A DNA stretch of 64,000 bases from Bacillota bacterium (GTDB taxonomy: Bacteria > Bacillota_I > Bacilli_A > RF39 > UBA660). Shown piece by piece: positions 1-8,381 of this stretch. Where the stretch lies: NCBI GenBank assembly GCA_023430885.1, contig JAEYYH010000040.1, forward strand, positions 50,096 to 114,095. The letters are read 5' to 3'. Position 1 is the stretch's first letter; each line of letters starts with the position of its first letter. The notes below the pieces were generated by a model. The model had not been told where the DNA came from. It was given only the letters and a program-made list of their open reading frames with translations, and made no database searches. The translations under genes and the position numbers were made by a program.

Positions 1-1
1 A

Positions 2-946
2 AAAGATCAAGGCAAGGATACCTACTTAGTAGGAAATATTGGAGAACCTGTTTTTGATAATATTGAAGATTATAAAGAAGAAACAACTATTGTTATAGAA
101 CTTTCTAGTCATCAATTAGAATTTTTAAATGTGTCACCTCATATTGGTTTGGTACTAAATTTATTTGAAGACCATTTAGATCATGCAGGAAGTTTATATC
201 ACTATCATCAAATTAAATTAAATATGTTTAGAAATCAAAATAATAATGATATTGGTATATATAACTTTGATAATGATTATTTAAAGAAGTATATTAGTGA
301 AGAAAAATTCAATTCAAAATTATTTGGTATTTCCTTAACTGAGAAAAAAGACACTTATAAAGCAAATGATATAGTTTATTTTCAAAATAAAGTTTTATAT
401 GATATAAATACTCCTAGATTATTATTAGGTGAACATAATACTACCAACATAATATTTTCATTACTTGTTGCAAATATAATGAATCTTGATATGAATAAAG
501 CTATTCAAAGTATCAGTACATTTAAGCCACTAGATTATCGTATTCAGTGTGTTGGAAATTATAATGATATAACTTTTTATGTTGACACATTGGCAACAAT
601 ACCAGAAGCTACTATTCAAAGTATTGAGACTTTAAATAATGTCGATACTCTTATCTTTGGGGGTATGGACCGTGGTATAGATTATAAAGAATTTATAAAA
701 TATTTAAATAATAGTTCTATCAATAATTTAATTTGTATGCCTTCTACTGGATATAAAATAGGAAAAGAAATTATGAATAAAAAAGTTTATTTTATAAGTG
801 ATTTAGAAGAAGCTGTAAAAAAAGCTAAAGAAGTTACAAGTAAAGATAAAATTTGCTTACTTTCTCCAGCTGCTTCTAGTTATGAGTATTTTAAAAACTA
901 CGCTGAAAAAGCAGAAGCCTTTATCAAATATGTAAAAAATATATAA
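2..946 (+). CDS. murD: MurD-type Mur ligase, 3' part (5' end outside window)
   Basis: UDP-N-acetylmuramoyl-alanine--glutamate ligase, a cytoplasmic step of peptidoglycan precursor synthesis. The frame is open from base 2, so the ATG at 131 is internal and the N-terminal UDP-binding and P-loop part lies outside the window. Visible family motifs are GNIGEP and SSHQLEFL in the central domain, NLFEDHLDHAG, GEHNTTNI, and in the C-terminal domain GGMDRGIDY and LLSPAASSYEYF, which match the Mur ligase SPAxxS signature. The usual MurD stretch DSKATN is replaced here by DTLATIPEA. That variant occurs in a subset of Mur ligases, so strict D-Glu specificity is inferred, not shown. A bidirectional hairpin terminator follows. 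Confidence 0.88.
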   Translation, partial: KDQGKDTYLVGNIGEPVFDNIEDYKEETTIVIELSSHQLEFLNVSPHIGLVLNLFEDHLDHAGSLYHYHQIKLNMFRNQNNNDIGIYNFDNDYLKKYISEEKFNSKLFGISLTEKKDTYKANDIVYFQNKVLYDINTPRLLLGEHNTTNIIFSLLVANIMNLDMNKAIQSISTFKPLDYRIQCVGNYNDITFYVDTLATIPEATIQSIETLNNVDTLIFGGMDRGIDYKEFIKYLNNSSINNLICMPSTGYKIGKEIMNKKVYFISDLEEAVKKAKEVTSKDKICLLSPAASSYEYFKNYAEKAEAFIKYVKNI

Positions 947-960
947 TATAATTTAATTAT

Positions 961-992
961 AAAAAAACAGTAATTTTAATTACTGTTTTTTA
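961..992. terminator. bidirectional terminator between murD and the HAD phosphatase
   Basis: AACAGTAATT / AATTACTGTT hairpin flanked by an A-run on the left and a T-run on the right, so it can end both convergent genes. Confidence 0.85.
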
Positions 993-1718
993 TTATTTAT
1001 TTAATTTCTTTATTAATGTGTGTACTTCTCTAGTTGTTTTTAAACCTTTACCATACATGCATGGATAAGATGTAAGCATTTTATAACCATTATATTCTTG
1101 CAATAATTTTAAATCATTTAAATTATCACCTACTGTAATAATGTTTTCACGACATACTTCACCATTTAAATAATCTTCTAATTCTTGTATACCATTACTC
1201 TTATCAAATTCATCTTTAATAAATACTTCATTAAATACTTGAGCAAACTTTATTCTAGGATAATCACCTTGAAACCCAGATATATAAGTTTTTAATTTTT
1301 TAAACATTTTTAATCGTAAATTAATCATAACAACATTAGATAGTTGTTCACTGTCAGTTACAAAATGATCAATCTCTACAATACCATGAGTACCATGATA
1401 TTTAATCTCTTTTATGGCTGATTCATGTGGCAATGTAATTGCTAGAGCTAGAAGATCAGGTCTAGAAAATTTATTTGCAAATAATAAATTATCTTGATCA
1501 TCAAATAATACTGAACCATCATAACAATTTAAAAAATCGTATTCAATTCCATATCTATCACATTCAGTCTTTATAGATTCATAAGACCTGCCTGTAGAAA
1601 TAGTAAATAAATTACCTTGTTTCCTAAATTTCTTTATTGCCTCAATGTTTATCATTAAATTTTTTAAATCACTTTTTAGTGTACCGTCATAATCAGATAC
1701 GAGCATTTTTCTTGCCAT
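993..1718 (-). CDS. HAD-superfamily Cof-type hydrolase
   Basis: Predicted cytoplasmic phosphatase of the HAD IIB (Cof) type, about 241 aa. It shows motif I DYDGTLKSD near the N terminus, motif II STGRS, and the motif III/IV region GDNLNDLKLL near the C terminus, which supplies the Mg-binding Asp residues. The substrate cannot be told; the family dephosphorylates sugar phosphates, FMN and similar molecules. I start at the ATG giving MARKMLVSDYDGT because it follows a GGGGTGATTA Shine-Dalgarno; an upstream in-frame ATG would add 14 poorly supported residues. It stands alone with its own promoter and shares its terminator with murD. Confidence 0.85.
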   Translation of the reverse strand: MARKMLVSDYDGTLKSDLKNLMINIEAIKKFRKQGNLFTISTGRSYESIKTECDRYGIEYDFLNCYDGSVLFDDQDNLLFANKFSRPDLLALAITLPHESAIKEIKYHGTHGIVEIDHFVTDSEQLSNVVMINLRLKMFKKLKTYISGFQGDYPRIKFAQVFNEVFIKDEFDKSNGIQELEDYLNGEVCRENIITVGDNLNDLKLLQEYNGYKMLTSYPCMYGKGLKTTREVHTLIKKLNK

Positions 1719-1750
1719 ATTAATCACCCCTTCAATTAAAAAGTGTTTAT

Positions 1751-1779
1751 ATGATAACATGTAACAAGAAAAAAGTCTA
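1751..1779 (-). promoter_or_regulatory. candidate sigma-A promoter for the HAD gene
   Basis: TAGACT, 17-bp spacer, TATCAT, reading toward the HAD gene start at 1718. The -35 is weak (4 of 6). Confidence 0.45.
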
Positions 1780-1810
1780 GTTAATCCGGTAATTAAAATT
1801 TTTACTTACA

Positions 1811-1838
1811 AGAAAAAAAGAGATATTAATCTATCTCT
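1811..1838 (-). terminator. terminator of the PadR-HAAS-DUF4097 operon
   Basis: AGAGATA / TATCTCT hairpin followed on the minus strand by a run of seven Ts. The stop codon of the DUF4097 gene lies in the loop. Confidence 0.8.
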
Positions 1839-2737
1839 ATATTTCCTGATGTGGTTTCTATTTTAAACTCATATTCACCATTATCATAATTATTATCTCT
1901 AATATCTGTATCACCACTTAAGGTATCTGTTTTAATTATACAATTACTTTTTTTGTTCATGCTAACTGATACTTCTCCTGATACAGTAGAAATTCTAGAA
2001 TCTTCAGTAATTAATGCATCATTTATAGTTACATCTCCACTGGTTGTATTTATTTTAGCCATATTAGATACATAATCTATTGATACTTCACCAGAAACTG
2101 TAGATATATTAAGATTATCTGAAACAATATTGTTTACTTCAATATCACCTGATGTTGTTCCTAATTCCATTTTATCAGAACTAATTTGCTTTATACTAAT
2201 CTCACCTGATACAGTTTTTACTTTTGCTTCACTAGCTACAATTTTTGAATTTAATCTTATATCACCGCTTACTGACTCTATCTCTATTTCTTTCATATTC
2301 AAATCAAAATCATCTATAGTTATTTCTCCTGATACTGTATTTACTAATAAATCACCAGCATAACTGTTTGGTAAATAAACTTCATATCTAGAATTATTTC
2401 CAAAGTTAAAGAACATAAAGTTGATGGGATTATCAACTATTTTAATAGATTTATTATTAACAGCTTCATTATATTCTTTAGACTTCTTTCCACCATATTG
2501 TATTATTTTTAATTCATTAGTATCTGATATTAAAAACTCTACATCAGAAGATTTTAAATTCAAACTTATATTTTCTATACTATCTAAAGTATATACTTCC
2601 TCTTTAATTATATCCTTGTAATCACCAGAATAAAAAATTAAACCACCATTTTTTATAACTGCGCCCATCATAGAAATTAAAGATAATACAATTAGTAATA
2701 AGATTACAATTAATACATATGCTAAATTCTTATTCAT
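1826..2737 (-). CDS. membrane-anchored DUF4097-type beta-repeat protein
   Basis: 303 aa. Residues about 5-30 form one hydrophobic anchor; the rest is extracytoplasmic and built of about 20-residue repeats with the recurring pattern VSGEISI / TTSGDIEVNN, typical of the DUF4097 beta-helix-like domain. No catalytic residues are seen. It is the last gene of a PadR, HAAS and DUF4097 operon; its Shine-Dalgarno AGGAG lies inside the last codons of the preceding gene, three bases after whose stop it begins, so translation is probably coupled. From family context this module is thought to sense or adjust the cell envelope, but the exact role is unknown. Confidence 0.85.
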   Translation of the reverse strand: MNKNLAYVLIVILLLIVLSLISMMGAVIKNGGLIFYSGDYKDIIKEEVYTLDSIENISLNLKSSDVEFLISDTNELKIIQYGGKKSKEYNEAVNNKSIKIVDNPINFMFFNFGNNSRYEVYLPNSYAGDLLVNTVSGEITIDDFDLNMKEIEIESVSGDIRLNSKIVASEAKVKTVSGEISIKQISSDKMELGTTSGDIEVNNIVSDNLNISTVSGEVSIDYVSNMAKINTTSGDVTINDALITEDSRISTVSGEVSVSMNKKSNCIIKTDTLSGDTDIRDNNYDNGEYEFKIETTSGNIEID

Positions 2738-2740
2738 ACT

Positions 2741-3379
2741 TTACTCCTTTATCATAAATATTAGATTGATTACTTGATTAAGCACACCACCTATTATAAA
2801 TAATACCCATGTTATATACCAAGCATAAGTTGTAAAACTTATTACAAAATATAAAACCACAATAATTGACCACATAATAGAAACAACACTTCTTTTTATC
2901 TCATTATTTTTATTTTTATTGTTTTTCCATTCTCTAAATTCTTCAACCATTGTATCATCTTTTTTTAAATAATTTGGTTTTGCCATATTGTGGTAAATTA
3001 AAATACATGTTGATAAACCACAGATTACAATAAATGAAATACCTGTTATTGCATCATCAACATCTAATATTTCATCTAATATAATAGCCACTATAAAAGA
3101 CAATATATATAACCCAACACAGATACTAACTATCAAAGCATTTTTCTTTCTTAAATCTTCACAGTTAATATCATATTTCTGAAAATTAATTAATTCATCT
3201 ATATCGCCTATTCCTGTTACAACTTCATTATAAGCTTCTGTTTCTTTTTTACCTTCTTTTATTAAATCATTATATTTTTCATTTAAGTCTAATAATAATT
3301 CTTCTTTTAATTCTCTTGTTTTTTTGGTATTTGGTGCATTTTTAAATAATTCTTCCACATAATTTTCAACTTTTCCCAT
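2741..3379 (-). CDS. HAAS/DUF1700-type membrane protein
   Basis: 212 aa. The N-terminal ~75 residues form a soluble helical domain (VENYVEELFKNAP, KKTRELKEELLLDLNEKYNDLI, GIGDIDELI), the HAAS-type domain found as a prefix in membrane proteins paired with PadR regulators. Four hydrophobic segments follow, two around residues 85-130 and two near 165-208. Known examples of this domain interact with a partner PadR repressor; that is inferred here from the gene order. Start at ATG 3379 after AAGGAGAATTAT, 10 bp after the PadR stop. Confidence 0.8.
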   Translation of the reverse strand: MGKVENYVEELFKNAPNTKKTRELKEELLLDLNEKYNDLIKEGKKETEAYNEVVTGIGDIDELINFQKYDINCEDLRKKNALIVSICVGLYILSFIVAIILDEILDVDDAITGISFIVICGLSTCILIYHNMAKPNYLKKDDTMVEEFREWKNNKNKNNEIKRSVVSIMWSIIVVLYFVISFTTYAWYITWVLFIIGGVLNQVINLIFMIKE

Positions 3380-3389
3380 ATAATTCTCC

Positions 3390-3710
3390 TTAAATTAATT
3401 TATCAATTATTTTTTTGGTTTCTTTCCAATCTTCTTTGTTTCGCAAATAATTCTTTTTACCCTCTTCAGTTATTTTGTAATATCTTCTCCTAGCCCCCTT
3501 GTCTTGGCTGCCCCAGTAAGATTCAATATATCCGTTTTCTTCTAATCTCTTAAATGCACAATATAAAGTTGCTTCTTTAAGTTCATAAGCATTATTCGTT
3601 TTTTCCTTAATGGTCTTATTAATTTCATATCCATAACTATCGTTATTAGTTAATAATGAAAGTATAATTGTTTCAGTATGACCTCTTATAATATCTGCTG
3701 TTAACGCCAA
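3390..3710 (-). CDS. PadR-family transcriptional regulator
   Basis: 106 aa winged-helix repressor. The family pattern ALTADIIRGHTETIILSLL, DSYGYEINK, ATLYCAFKRLEENGYI and RRRYYKITEEGK is clear, and the length is the usual one. I choose the TTG start (MALTADIIRG) because AAAGAGGTG lies five to seven bases before it and the family begins at this point; a longer ORF from 3761 would cover the promoter. A perfect inverted repeat surrounds its promoter, which suggests autorepression of the whole operon. Confidence 0.88.
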   Translation of the reverse strand: MALTADIIRGHTETIILSLLTNNDSYGYEINKTIKEKTNNAYELKEATLYCAFKRLEENGYIESYWGSQDKGARRRYYKITEEGKKNYLRNKEDWKETKKIIDKLI

Positions 3711-3724
3711 TTCTCTCACCTCTT

Positions 3725-3770
3725 TGATATACATAATACCATAGCATACCTCACCTGTCAATGTATATCA
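3725..3770 (-). promoter_or_regulatory. padR promoter inside a perfect inverted repeat (operator)
   Basis: Sigma-A promoter TTGACA (3756-3761), 17-bp spacer, TATTAT (3733-3738). A perfect 10-bp inverted repeat TGATATACAT (3725-3734) / ATGTATATCA (3761-3770), with 26 bp between the arms, brackets the promoter. The arms contain the ACAT/ATGT half-site known for PadR operators. Confidence 0.75.
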
Positions 3771-3820
3771 CAATTATATGTATAAAAATTTAATTAATGC
3801 ACATTTATGTTTATAAAAAC

Positions 3821-3847
3821 AAAAAAACCTAATTAATAGGTTTTTTT
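3821..3847 (-). terminator. terminator of the glycosyltransferase gene
   Basis: AAAACCTA / TAGGTTTT hairpin with a T-run; the stem contains the gene's TAG stop. Confidence 0.75.
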
Positions 3848-4776
3848 AATAGTTCTTCTAAACAAAAACTTAATTTCATCAAATGATATCCTAAGATAGA
3901 TCTTATACATAACATTTTCTTACTAAATTCAATTCTTGTATCTCTTAAAGCATATCTACGATACAATTTTATATAACTATATAATTGTTTACGATAATCA
4001 TTGTCTTTAACATCTCTAAATAAATCAATAGCTTCAAAACATATTTTTGTCTTACAATAATCTTCTAATTCAGGATAGTGTTCTTCCATAAACGTTAGCA
4101 TATCAAAACAACTACCAATTTTTTTCATACGGTCAGAATCAGTTATTTTATTTTTAAAATACACTTTGTTTAGTACAAGGCAGTAATTCTCTGCTGTACT
4201 AACGACTATTTTATTAGCTTTATCAAAAATTTTATACGTAGTAATGAAATCATCATAGTATGTTACATTAGGATATATAATATCTTGAAATAATTCTTTT
4301 TTATAAAGTTTAGCATAGAAATGACTTTTAAATTTCATATGCATATAATTAGCCATTATTTCTTTACCAGTATATACTTCCACTTTTTCTATTTTAGTAG
4401 GTTTAGTATCTGTAAAATAACGCCCAGTACAAACCATGTCAGTTTTTTCATCTCTAATTAATTTTAACATATAATCAACATAATTTGGAGTAACATAATC
4501 ACCACCATCAATAATGGTAATGTATTTACCTTTAGCATGACTAATACCAATATTTTTCAAGTTTTTCTTGTTACTATTAGTAACAGTTATAATCTCTATT
4601 CTTTTATCTAAGTCTTTATAATATTCACATATTTTTAATGAATTATCTTCTGTTTTCTTATATATAAGTAATATTTCTAGATTCTTGTATGTTTGCTTCA
4701 AAATAGAATCTAAACAACTACTGATATAAGACTCAATGTCGTTAATTAAAACTATTACACTAACTAAATCCTTCAT
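3829..4776 (-). CDS. family 2 glycosyltransferase
   Basis: 315 aa, GT-A fold enzyme that moves a sugar from a nucleotide sugar, probably to a cell-surface glycan or lipid. N-terminal motifs VSVIVLINDIESYISSC and LDSILKQTYKNLEILLI are typical of GT2; the usual DDGS/DxD region reads TIIDGGDYVTPN. The acceptor is unknown. There is no membrane segment, so it would act at the inner face of the membrane. Start MKDLVSV follows AGGTGATAGT; an upstream ATG adds 12 unsupported residues. It lies alone with its own terminator. Confidence 0.82.
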   Translation of the reverse strand: MKDLVSVIVLINDIESYISSCLDSILKQTYKNLEILLIYKKTEDNSLKICEYYKDLDKRIEIITVTNSNKKNLKNIGISHAKGKYITIIDGGDYVTPNYVDYMLKLIRDEKTDMVCTGRYFTDTKPTKIEKVEVYTGKEIMANYMHMKFKSHFYAKLYKKELFQDIIYPNVTYYDDFITTYKIFDKANKIVVSTAENYCLVLNKVYFKNKITDSDRMKKIGSCFDMLTFMEEHYPELEDYCKTKICFEAIDLFRDVKDNDYRKQLYSYIKLYRRYALRDTRIEFSKKMLCIRSILGYHLMKLSFCLEELLKKPIN

Positions 4777-4802
4777 ACTATCACCTATTAGAATTATAGC
4801 AT

Positions 4803-4832
4803 AAAAAAGCAAAACATTAAAGTTTTGCTTTA
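4803..4832 (-). terminator. terminator of the 188-aa membrane protein gene
   Basis: AAAGCAAAAC / GTTTTGCTTT stem followed by a T-run on the minus strand. Confidence 0.8.
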
Positions 4833-4836
4833 TATA

Positions 4837-5403
4837 TTAATAAAATAACTTAACATTTTGATATAAAGGATTTACATCTAATTTAAATTCGTCTTCAACA
4901 ACTTCACCATCTATTGAAGTCATATTAACTTTTAAATATAAATTATCCACAATATTAGCTTTAATATCGTTAGTGAATATATCAATATTATCATTATTCT
5001 CAGTAACATCAAATTTTATTTTTTCTAAATAATCATTTAAATTAAACCCTTCATCCGAAGTTGAAGAGAATGAATTAATTAAGTAATACTCATCATCAAC
5101 AACTACATATAAACCCATTTCAATATACATAGCATTTATTATATCGCCTTTATAAGTTATATCAGATACTTTAAGTATACTGTCATCTTTAGTTAAAACT
5201 AATAACCCATTATTTACATTAAAACTATCTGTATTTGTATTTACTTCATACACTGTACATTTATTATAATTATTAAATAAGAATAGTGAAAGAAGTAAAA
5301 TAATAAGTAACAAAACAGTATAATAAAAATGATGTTTATTAAATGTATAATCCTTAAAATAATTCTTTAATTCTTTAGTAAACTTTCCTTTTCCCCTTCT
5401 CAT
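4837..5403 (-). CDS. unknown protein with one membrane anchor
   Basis: 188 aa, not recognised. A basic N-terminal cytoplasmic stretch (RRGKGKFTKELKNYFK) is followed by one hydrophobic segment at about residues 29-45 and then an extracytoplasmic domain with alternating hydrophobic/polar residues that looks beta-rich. No cysteine pair or catalytic motif stands out. Start after GGAGGAATATGT. It has its own terminator and may be cotranscribed with nothing else. Confidence 0.7.
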   Translation of the reverse strand: MRRGKGKFTKELKNYFKDYTFNKHHFYYTVLLLIILLLSLFLFNNYNKCTVYEVNTNTDSFNVNNGLLVLTKDDSILKVSDITYKGDIINAMYIEMGLYVVVDDEYYLINSFSSTSDEGFNLNDYLEKIKFDVTENNDNIDIFTNDIKANIVDNLYLKVNMTSIDGEVVEDEFKLDVNPLYQNVKLFY

Positions 5404-5519
5404 ACATATTCCTCCTATTATTTATATTATAACATATAGTTATATAAAAAAACTAGTATATTTTATATGGGTAATTTCTTATAAAAGACATTACAAATTA
5501 ATAATATGTTTGAAGAATA

Positions 5520-5528
5520 TGCTATAAT
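5520..5528 (+). promoter_or_regulatory. extended -10 promoter for the histidine phosphatase gene
   Basis: TGCTATAAT (TG-n-TATAAT) 23 bp upstream of the ATG at 5552. No good -35 is seen. Confidence 0.6.
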
Positions 5529-5551
5529 AAAATTAAAATGGTGGGGATATT

Positions 5552-6229
5552 ATGAAGATATTTTTAATAAGACATGGTGAAAGTATGCAAAATACTGGAG
5601 AGAATTTTGATATAAAGTTACCTGATCATAAAGTATACTTAACTGAAGAAGGAGAAAAACAAGCTGATTTAGCGGGAAAATTTTTAAAGGGATTTGTATT
5701 AGAAAAGAATATTGATATTTCTAATGCTACTTTATGGGTTAGTCCTTTTACTAGAACTAGGCAAACAGCTAAGATTATTAATAATCATTTAAATATTAAA
5801 GACGTTAAAGAAGATATAACTTTAATTGAGCAAAGATATGGCTTATTTAGTGATAATCCAATAGAAGAATGCCGCAAAAGATTTCCTGAACAATTTGAAT
5901 TATATGATAGATATTATCAGAATGATGGTAAGTTTTATGCTAAATTACCCCAAGGGGAAAGTCCATATGATGTAGCCCTTAGAATGAAACAGTTTATTGA
6001 AACAATATTTAGAGATTTAAATGAAGGCAAAGACACTTTATTTATTGTTAGTCATGGTACCACCATTAGAGCTTTTCTACTAAACTGGTTTCATTATTCT
6101 CCTGAATGGTTCAATGCTGAACCAAATATGAAAAACTGTGCTATTAGATATATAGAAAAAAGTAATGGTATAAGTACTGACAATAACTATATATATGGTG
6201 GCGAAAAAGTCAAAAAATTAGTAAAATAA
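5552..6229 (+). CDS. histidine phosphatase (phosphoglycerate mutase-like) family protein
   Basis: 225 aa cytoplasmic phosphatase of the RHG family. The nucleophile motif LIRHGES is at residues 5-11, the second catalytic histidine is in IVSHGTTIRAFL near residue 170, and SPFTRTRQTA supplies the usual Arg. It could be a phosphoglycerate mutase-like phosphatase acting on a small phosphate ester; the sequence does not decide the substrate. It is one of the few plus-strand genes, with its own extended -10 promoter, and shares a bidirectional terminator with serS. Confidence 0.85.
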   Translation: MKIFLIRHGESMQNTGENFDIKLPDHKVYLTEEGEKQADLAGKFLKGFVLEKNIDISNATLWVSPFTRTRQTAKIINNHLNIKDVKEDITLIEQRYGLFSDNPIEECRKRFPEQFELYDRYYQNDGKFYAKLPQGESPYDVALRMKQFIETIFRDLNEGKDTLFIVSHGTTIRAFLLNWFHYSPEWFNAEPNMKNCAIRYIEKSNGISTDNNYIYGGEKVKKLVK

Positions 6230-6230
6230 A

Positions 6231-6258
6231 AAGATGCATTTAATATGCATCTATTTTT
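6231..6258. terminator. bidirectional terminator between the phosphatase gene and serS
   Basis: AGATGCAT / ATGCATCT stem with an A-run on the left and T-run on the right. Confidence 0.8.
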
Positions 6259-7537
6259 TTGGAATTAATTTTTCTATTCCACCCATGTAAGGTCTTAGGG
6301 CTACTGGAACATTTACACTACCATCTTCATTAACATTGTTTTCTAAGAAAGCAATTAATCCTCTTGGTGTAGCAAGTACTGTATTATTTAATGTATGAAC
6401 ATAATATGTTCCATCTTCACCTTTAGTACGAATACCAAGTCTTCTAGCTTGTGCATCGCCTAAGGTACTACAACTACCTACTTCAAAATATTTCTTTTGT
6501 CTTGGACTCCAAGCTTCAACATCACAGCTTTTTACTTTAAGATCTGCTAAATCGCCACTACAACATTCAAGTGTTCTAACTGGAACATCTAAACTTCTAA
6601 AGAATTCAACTGTATAACTCCACATTTTATTATACCAGTCCATAGACTCTTCTGGTTTACAAAGTACTACCATCTCTTGTTTTTCAAATTGGTGTACTCT
6701 ATATATACCTCTTTCCTCTATACCATGAGCTCCAACTTCTTTTCTAAAGCATGGAGAATAAGAAGTTAAAGATATTGGAAGTTCATTTTCTTTAACGATT
6801 TGATCTTTAAACTTACCGATCATTGAATGCTCACTTGTACCAATTAGATATAAGTCTTCACCTTCTATTTTATACATCATAGCATCCATTTCTTCAAAAC
6901 TCATAACACCTGTTACAACATCACTTCTAATCATAAATGGAGGTACGCAGTATGTAAAATCTTTATTAATCATAAAATCTCTTGCGTATGAAAGCATAGC
7001 TGAATGTAATCTTGCAACATCTCCCATTAAGTAGTAAAAACCATTACCACTGGTTCTTCCAGCACTGTCTTTATCTAGTCCATTTAATCTGTCAATAATG
7101 TCAGCATGATATGGAACTTCAAAACTTGGTACTACTGGTTCACCAAACTTTTCTATTTCAACATTCTCATTATCATCTTTACCTACTGGTACAGTATCAT
7201 CAATTATGTTTGGAATAACCATCATTTTTTCTTTGATTTCTTTTTGAAGTGTTTCTTCTTCCACTTCAAGTTTAGCTATTTTTTCACCATAGTCTGCTAC
7301 ATCTTTTTTAACATTTTCTGCTTCTTCTTTTTTACCTTCACGCATTAAGTTACCTATTTCAGCACTTTTAGCATTCTTATCAGCTCTTAAGTTATCAGCA
7401 GTTTGCTTTGCATCGCGATATTTAATATCTAAATCGTAGATTTCATCTACTATAGCAAGTTTTCTATCTTGAAATTTCTTTTTAATATTCTCTTTTACTA
7501 AATCTTTATTTTCTCTTATTAATTTTATATCTATCAT
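6251..7537 (-). CDS. serS: seryl-tRNA synthetase
   Basis: 428 aa, the usual length. Class II synthetase that charges tRNA-Ser. The N-terminal ~110 residues form the coiled-coil arm that binds the long variable arm of tRNA-Ser (KQTADNLRADKNAKSAEIG, EEETLQKEIKEKM). The catalytic domain has motif 2 FRKEVGAHGIEERGIYRVHQFEK and motif 3 GLIAFLENN. Its ATG overlaps the stop of the upstream acetyltransferase gene (ATGA). Both genes follow a T-box with a serine specifier, so expression should rise when tRNA-Ser is uncharged. Confidence 0.97.
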   Translation of the reverse strand: MIDIKLIRENKDLVKENIKKKFQDRKLAIVDEIYDLDIKYRDAKQTADNLRADKNAKSAEIGNLMREGKKEEAENVKKDVADYGEKIAKLEVEEETLQKEIKEKMMVIPNIIDDTVPVGKDDNENVEIEKFGEPVVPSFEVPYHADIIDRLNGLDKDSAGRTSGNGFYYLMGDVARLHSAMLSYARDFMINKDFTYCVPPFMIRSDVVTGVMSFEEMDAMMYKIEGEDLYLIGTSEHSMIGKFKDQIVKENELPISLTSYSPCFRKEVGAHGIEERGIYRVHQFEKQEMVVLCKPEESMDWYNKMWSYTVEFFRSLDVPVRTLECCSGDLADLKVKSCDVEAWSPRQKKYFEVGSCSTLGDAQARRLGIRTKGEDGTYYVHTLNNTVLATPRGLIAFLENNVNEDGSVNVPVALRPYMGGIEKLIPKK

Positions 7538-7998
7538 TTTTGTCTTTCTCCTTTTTCATTTACATTCCATTCATATATCGACACATATGGAGTGCCAGTT
7601 TGATATAATTTCATATTTTTAGGGACATTTTTCACTTCGATAAAACGCGCTCCTAAATTTTCAATTGTCCTGATGGAGGACTTGTTCTCCGGATGAGCTG
7701 TTATTATTAGCTCTTCAACACCATAGTAGGACGCAACTTCTGCAAGTAACCTAGTTGCTTTTTCAGCATAATGATTACCTCTACTATATGGCAGTATCTC
7801 ATATTCAATATTACCTAAATAATAGTTTTCTTCATTCTTCTGCATTCTTATACCGCACTGTCCAACTTTTTCATTAGTACTTACACTATAAATAATATAG
7901 TAAAATTGTCCAGTTGATTCTAAACCCAGATTAAGTCTTAGTTCTATTTCACCATCACTAAGTAATCTTAAATCACTTTGTATATTTTTAGCAACCAT
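7534..7998 (-). CDS. GNAT acetyltransferase in the serS operon
   Basis: 154 aa. GNAT fold: IEYEILPYSRGNHYAEKATRLLAEVA carries the acetyl-CoA-binding loop (usually QxxGxG/A, here RGNHYA), followed by ITAHPENKSSIRTIENLGARFI, typical of the RimJ/RimL branch. Substrate unknown. The start MVAKNIQ follows AAGGAGGCGAAAT; the longer ORF would start inside the T-box terminator. It lies directly downstream of the T-box and overlaps serS by four bases, so it is under serine-tRNA control. Confidence 0.82.
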   Translation of the reverse strand: MVAKNIQSDLRLLSDGEIELRLNLGLESTGQFYYIIYSVSTNEKVGQCGIRMQKNEENYYLGNIEYEILPYSRGNHYAEKATRLLAEVASYYGVEELIITAHPENKSSIRTIENLGARFIEVKNVPKNMKLYQTGTPYVSIYEWNVNEKGERQK

Positions 7999-8013
7999 AT
8001 TTCGCCTCCTTAA

Positions 8014-8210
8014 CAAAAAAAGACCAAAGTATAGGAGTGCATAAGGCACGGTACCATCCTACTTTGATCTTAATTAATATAACGGTATTATCCGGAAATG
8101 TTTACATTTCTCTTAGAAGTAGATTCATAAAATATTATTGTTTATTTCCACCAAACATAAACTCTCTATAAAATAATTAATTTTATTACTATTCTTCGTC
8201 TTCAAGTTAT
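8014..8210 (-). promoter_or_regulatory. T-box leader, serine specifier (UCU)
   Basis: On the minus strand the leader holds a Stem I whose arms pair GAAG/CTTC and ATAAAAT/ATTTTAT around an internal loop AATAGTA opposite GAATCTA; the UCU triplet (8121-8123) in this loop is a serine codon in the specifier position. Further on comes the T-box core GGATGGTACCGTG (TGGTACC at 8050-8056) and a terminator in which AAGATCAAAGTAGG pairs with CCTATACTTTGGTCTT, followed by a T-run at 8014-8021. Uncharged tRNA-Ser would stabilise the antiterminator and let the GNAT-serS operon be read. Confidence 0.92.
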
Positions 8211-8214
8211 ATAT

Positions 8215-8223
8215 ATTTTACCA
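8215..8223 (-). promoter_or_regulatory. candidate extended -10 of the T-box/serS promoter
   Basis: TGGTAAAAT on the minus strand just upstream of the T-box Stem I; the -35 region is a T-rich stretch. Confidence 0.45.
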
Positions 8224-8381
8224 CATTTTTAAAAAAAATAAACATTTTTTTAATTAACAACTTTATTATTTAATATTTCAAATATTATTATATATATTAT
8301 AATAGATATAATTTTTTTATTTTGCTACTTTAATAGGTTATTACTTGTCAGTATTTTAAGTCGATTTTTGTAAAAATATGT

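Noticed and set aside
1990..2340. Possible CRISPR-like or tandem DNA repeats
   Set aside because: The periodicity is explained by protein repeats (VSGEI / TSGDI); units vary in length and have no constant spacer pattern.
2130..2621. Plus-strand ORFs inside the DUF4097 gene
   Set aside because: They are antisense shadows of the repeat-rich coding sequence, with no SD or family pattern.
7106..7348. Plus-strand Phe/Tyr-rich ORF inside serS
   Set aside because: Antisense of the coiled-coil lysine/glutamate codons; a typical shadow.
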